Below, in pieces: positions 63,003-64,000 of a stretch of 64,000 nucleotides of DNA. Source of the DNA: CAYMTR01 sp964393405. GTDB lineage: Bacteria > Bacteroidota > Bacteroidia > Bacteroidales > Prolixibacteraceae. The DNA is taken from positions 16,647-80,646 of the forward strand of contig CAYMTR010000012.1 in the NCBI GenBank assembly GCA_964393405.1, written 5' to 3'. Positions within the stretch are counted from its first letter, which is position 1; each line of letters begins with the position of its first letter. The notes below the pieces were generated by a model. It did no database searches. It was not told the origin of the DNA and saw nothing but the letters and a program-made list of their open reading frames with translations. Position numbers and translations under genes: made by a program.

Positions 63003-63947
63003 ATGCCTAAAATACAGACTAACTTAATCAAAAAGCCCATTTTCTTAGATCAGGATGGTTCAACAGACGATCTTGTTTCTTTAATAATAATTCTGACTCT
63101 TAAAAAATTCAGATTAACAGGAATCTCTATAACAAATGGCAATTGCTACTCAAAGAATGCTGTCGAAAGCACTCTAAGAATTCTAAATCTTTTTTCAAGA
63201 GATAACATTCAGGTTGCAGTAAGCGATGCAAAACCTTTGAACATTTTTCCCGTAAAATGGAGAGAAAGGGGCAAGCTTGTGAACTCTTCAGAAGTTTTAA
63301 AAAACACAACACCCGACTATTCTTTATTGAGCGAGGATGAAGCTGCTGATTTCACAGCAAAAACAATCCTGCAGGAAGAAGAAAAAACCACTGTAATTGC
63401 AACGGGACCAGCAAATAATCTTGTAAACGCTATTGAGAAGTATCCGGAATTAAATGAAAAGATTGATAGAATAATATGGATGGCAGGGGCATTTCTTGTA
63501 GATGGTAATGTAATATCTCCAGACCATGACGGCAGTGCTGAATGGAATATATTTAGCGACCCTGTTGCTGCACAGAAACTCATGTATTCAGGAATTAAAA
63601 TTATTCTTTTCCCACTTGATGCTTGTTACCTTATTCCTGTCGATGATTACCTGATGTATCACCTGAACAAGAACTCTAATAAGATTTTATCAAAGCTTGT
63701 ACACGAGCTATTCAAGATGTCTATTGGCGGTCACAATAATTACTATATGTGGGATGTTTTACCGGCTATGTATCTCGACAGACCTGAAATAGCCCATCTT
63801 GTTGATACTTCTGCTGATATTGAAATCAGAGGTACCTCTTTGGGCAATATTTTTAAAACTTCGAAAGGTAAGCCCGTACGATATGCTAATTCAATTGATG
63901 ATGAACTTTTCTATAAAAGGTTTATCAAACGACTAAAGAAATTCTAA
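63003..63947 (+). CDS. inosine/uridine-preferring nucleoside hydrolase family protein
   Basis: A 314-residue enzyme that cleaves the N-glycosidic bond of ribonucleosides. The Ca-binding signature FLDQDGSTDDLVSL at the N-terminus matches the DxDxxxDD motif, and ATGPANNLVNA, IIWMAGAF, EWNIFSDPVAAQ and the aromatic GGHNNYYMWDVLPAMY follow, as in the IU-nucleoside hydrolase family. ATG at 63003 is preferred over an upstream in-frame start at 62976. No signal peptide, so probably purine or pyrimidine salvage. 63948-64000 contains nothing recognisable. Confidence 0.93.
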   Translation: MPKIQTNLIKKPIFLDQDGSTDDLVSLIIILTLKKFRLTGISITNGNCYSKNAVESTLRILNLFSRDNIQVAVSDAKPLNIFPVKWRERGKLVNSSEVLKNTTPDYSLLSEDEAADFTAKTILQEEEKTTVIATGPANNLVNAIEKYPELNEKIDRIIWMAGAFLVDGNVISPDHDGSAEWNIFSDPVAAQKLMYSGIKIILFPLDACYLIPVDDYLMYHLNKNSNKILSKLVHELFKMSIGGHNNYYMWDVLPAMYLDRPEIAHLVDTSADIEIRGTSLGNIFKTSKGKPVRYANSIDDELFYKRFIKRLKKF

Positions 63948-64000
63948 ATTGACTAGTCCTAAAAAACCGATACAGGTTTAATAGGATAAAGATATTGATT

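Noticed and set aside
1..64000. CRISPR arrays, insertion sequences, prophage or integron sites
   Set aside because: No regularly spaced repeats, transposase, integrase or phage genes were seen. The hairpins at 18805 and 54291 lack adjacent transposase genes or visible target-site duplications.

Overview
The window is AT-rich, intact chromosomal DNA from a Bacteroidota bacterium, most likely of the order Bacteroidales. Evidence: a T9SS/gliding-type C-terminal domain on a large secreted protein, an LptE-SecG-GroES-GroEL neighbourhood, ExbB/two-ExbD clusters, glycogen genes of GH133 + GT4 + GH57 type, promoters of the TTG-N20-TAnnTTTG kind, and little use of Shine-Dalgarno sequences. I cannot name a genus. 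I see no insertion sequence, prophage, CRISPR array or rRNA; this reads as core genome with dense operons.

Layout. 1-5.8 kb: a partial M23 peptidase diverging from alaS and a long-chain acyl-CoA synthetase. 6-11 kb: minus-strand groSL, secG, a TPR-like gene, lptE and a sigma-54 activator. 11-14 kb: kdsB and branching enzyme glgB. 14-18.6 kb: two exbD genes, a small membrane gene, exbB, tRNA-Ser, asparaginase and TatD. 19-27.5 kb: GSCFA protein, then a glycogen locus (debranching enzyme, GT4 synthase-like enzyme, GH57 amylase, alpha-glucan phosphorylase). 27.6-30.8 kb: XRE-cupin regulator, acyl-CoA synthetase, ketopantoate-reductase family protein. 30.8-33.3 kb: queC-queE-queF behind a preQ1-I-type riboswitch. 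33.3-40.2 kb: a TetR-controlled TolC/HlyD/ABC export operon. 40.3-49 kb: pullulanase, lipoprotein dipeptidyl peptidase III, queG, upp, a GNAT-like/deacetylase-like pair, radC. 49-54 kb: rpsT, tRNA-Glu, a lipoprotein, a GH5 enzyme, prfB with programmed frameshift, recX. 54-57.5 kb: metA and metY behind a methionine-rich leader peptide, and a methyltransferase. 57.6-64 kb: a lamin-tail-domain secreted protein, asd, a small charged secreted protein and a nucleoside hydrolase.

How the genes work together. Glycogen metabolism is split over three places (glgB; the four-gene locus; pullulanase). Queuosine synthesis is represented by queC/E/F and, separately, queG. Aspartate-family synthesis is represented by asd, metA and metY; MetA has Glu at residue 111, which predicts acetyl-CoA use and fits MetY, an O-acetylhomoserine sulfhydrylase.

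The most interesting signals are regulatory. (1) An unlisted 27-codon ORF with nine Met codons at 56738-56821 just upstream of metY, overlapping mutually exclusive RNA pairings and a U-rich terminator: a translation-coupled methionine attenuator. (2) A preQ1-I-like aptamer before queC. (3) Two near-identical operator candidates bracketing tetR. (4) A perfect 26-bp palindrome-type site before the phosphorylase gene. (5) A perfect 30-bp-arm inverted repeat between metA and recX, and a 72-bp hairpin at 18805-18876. (6) An M23 peptidase gene whose only plausible ATG is out of frame across a G6 tract.
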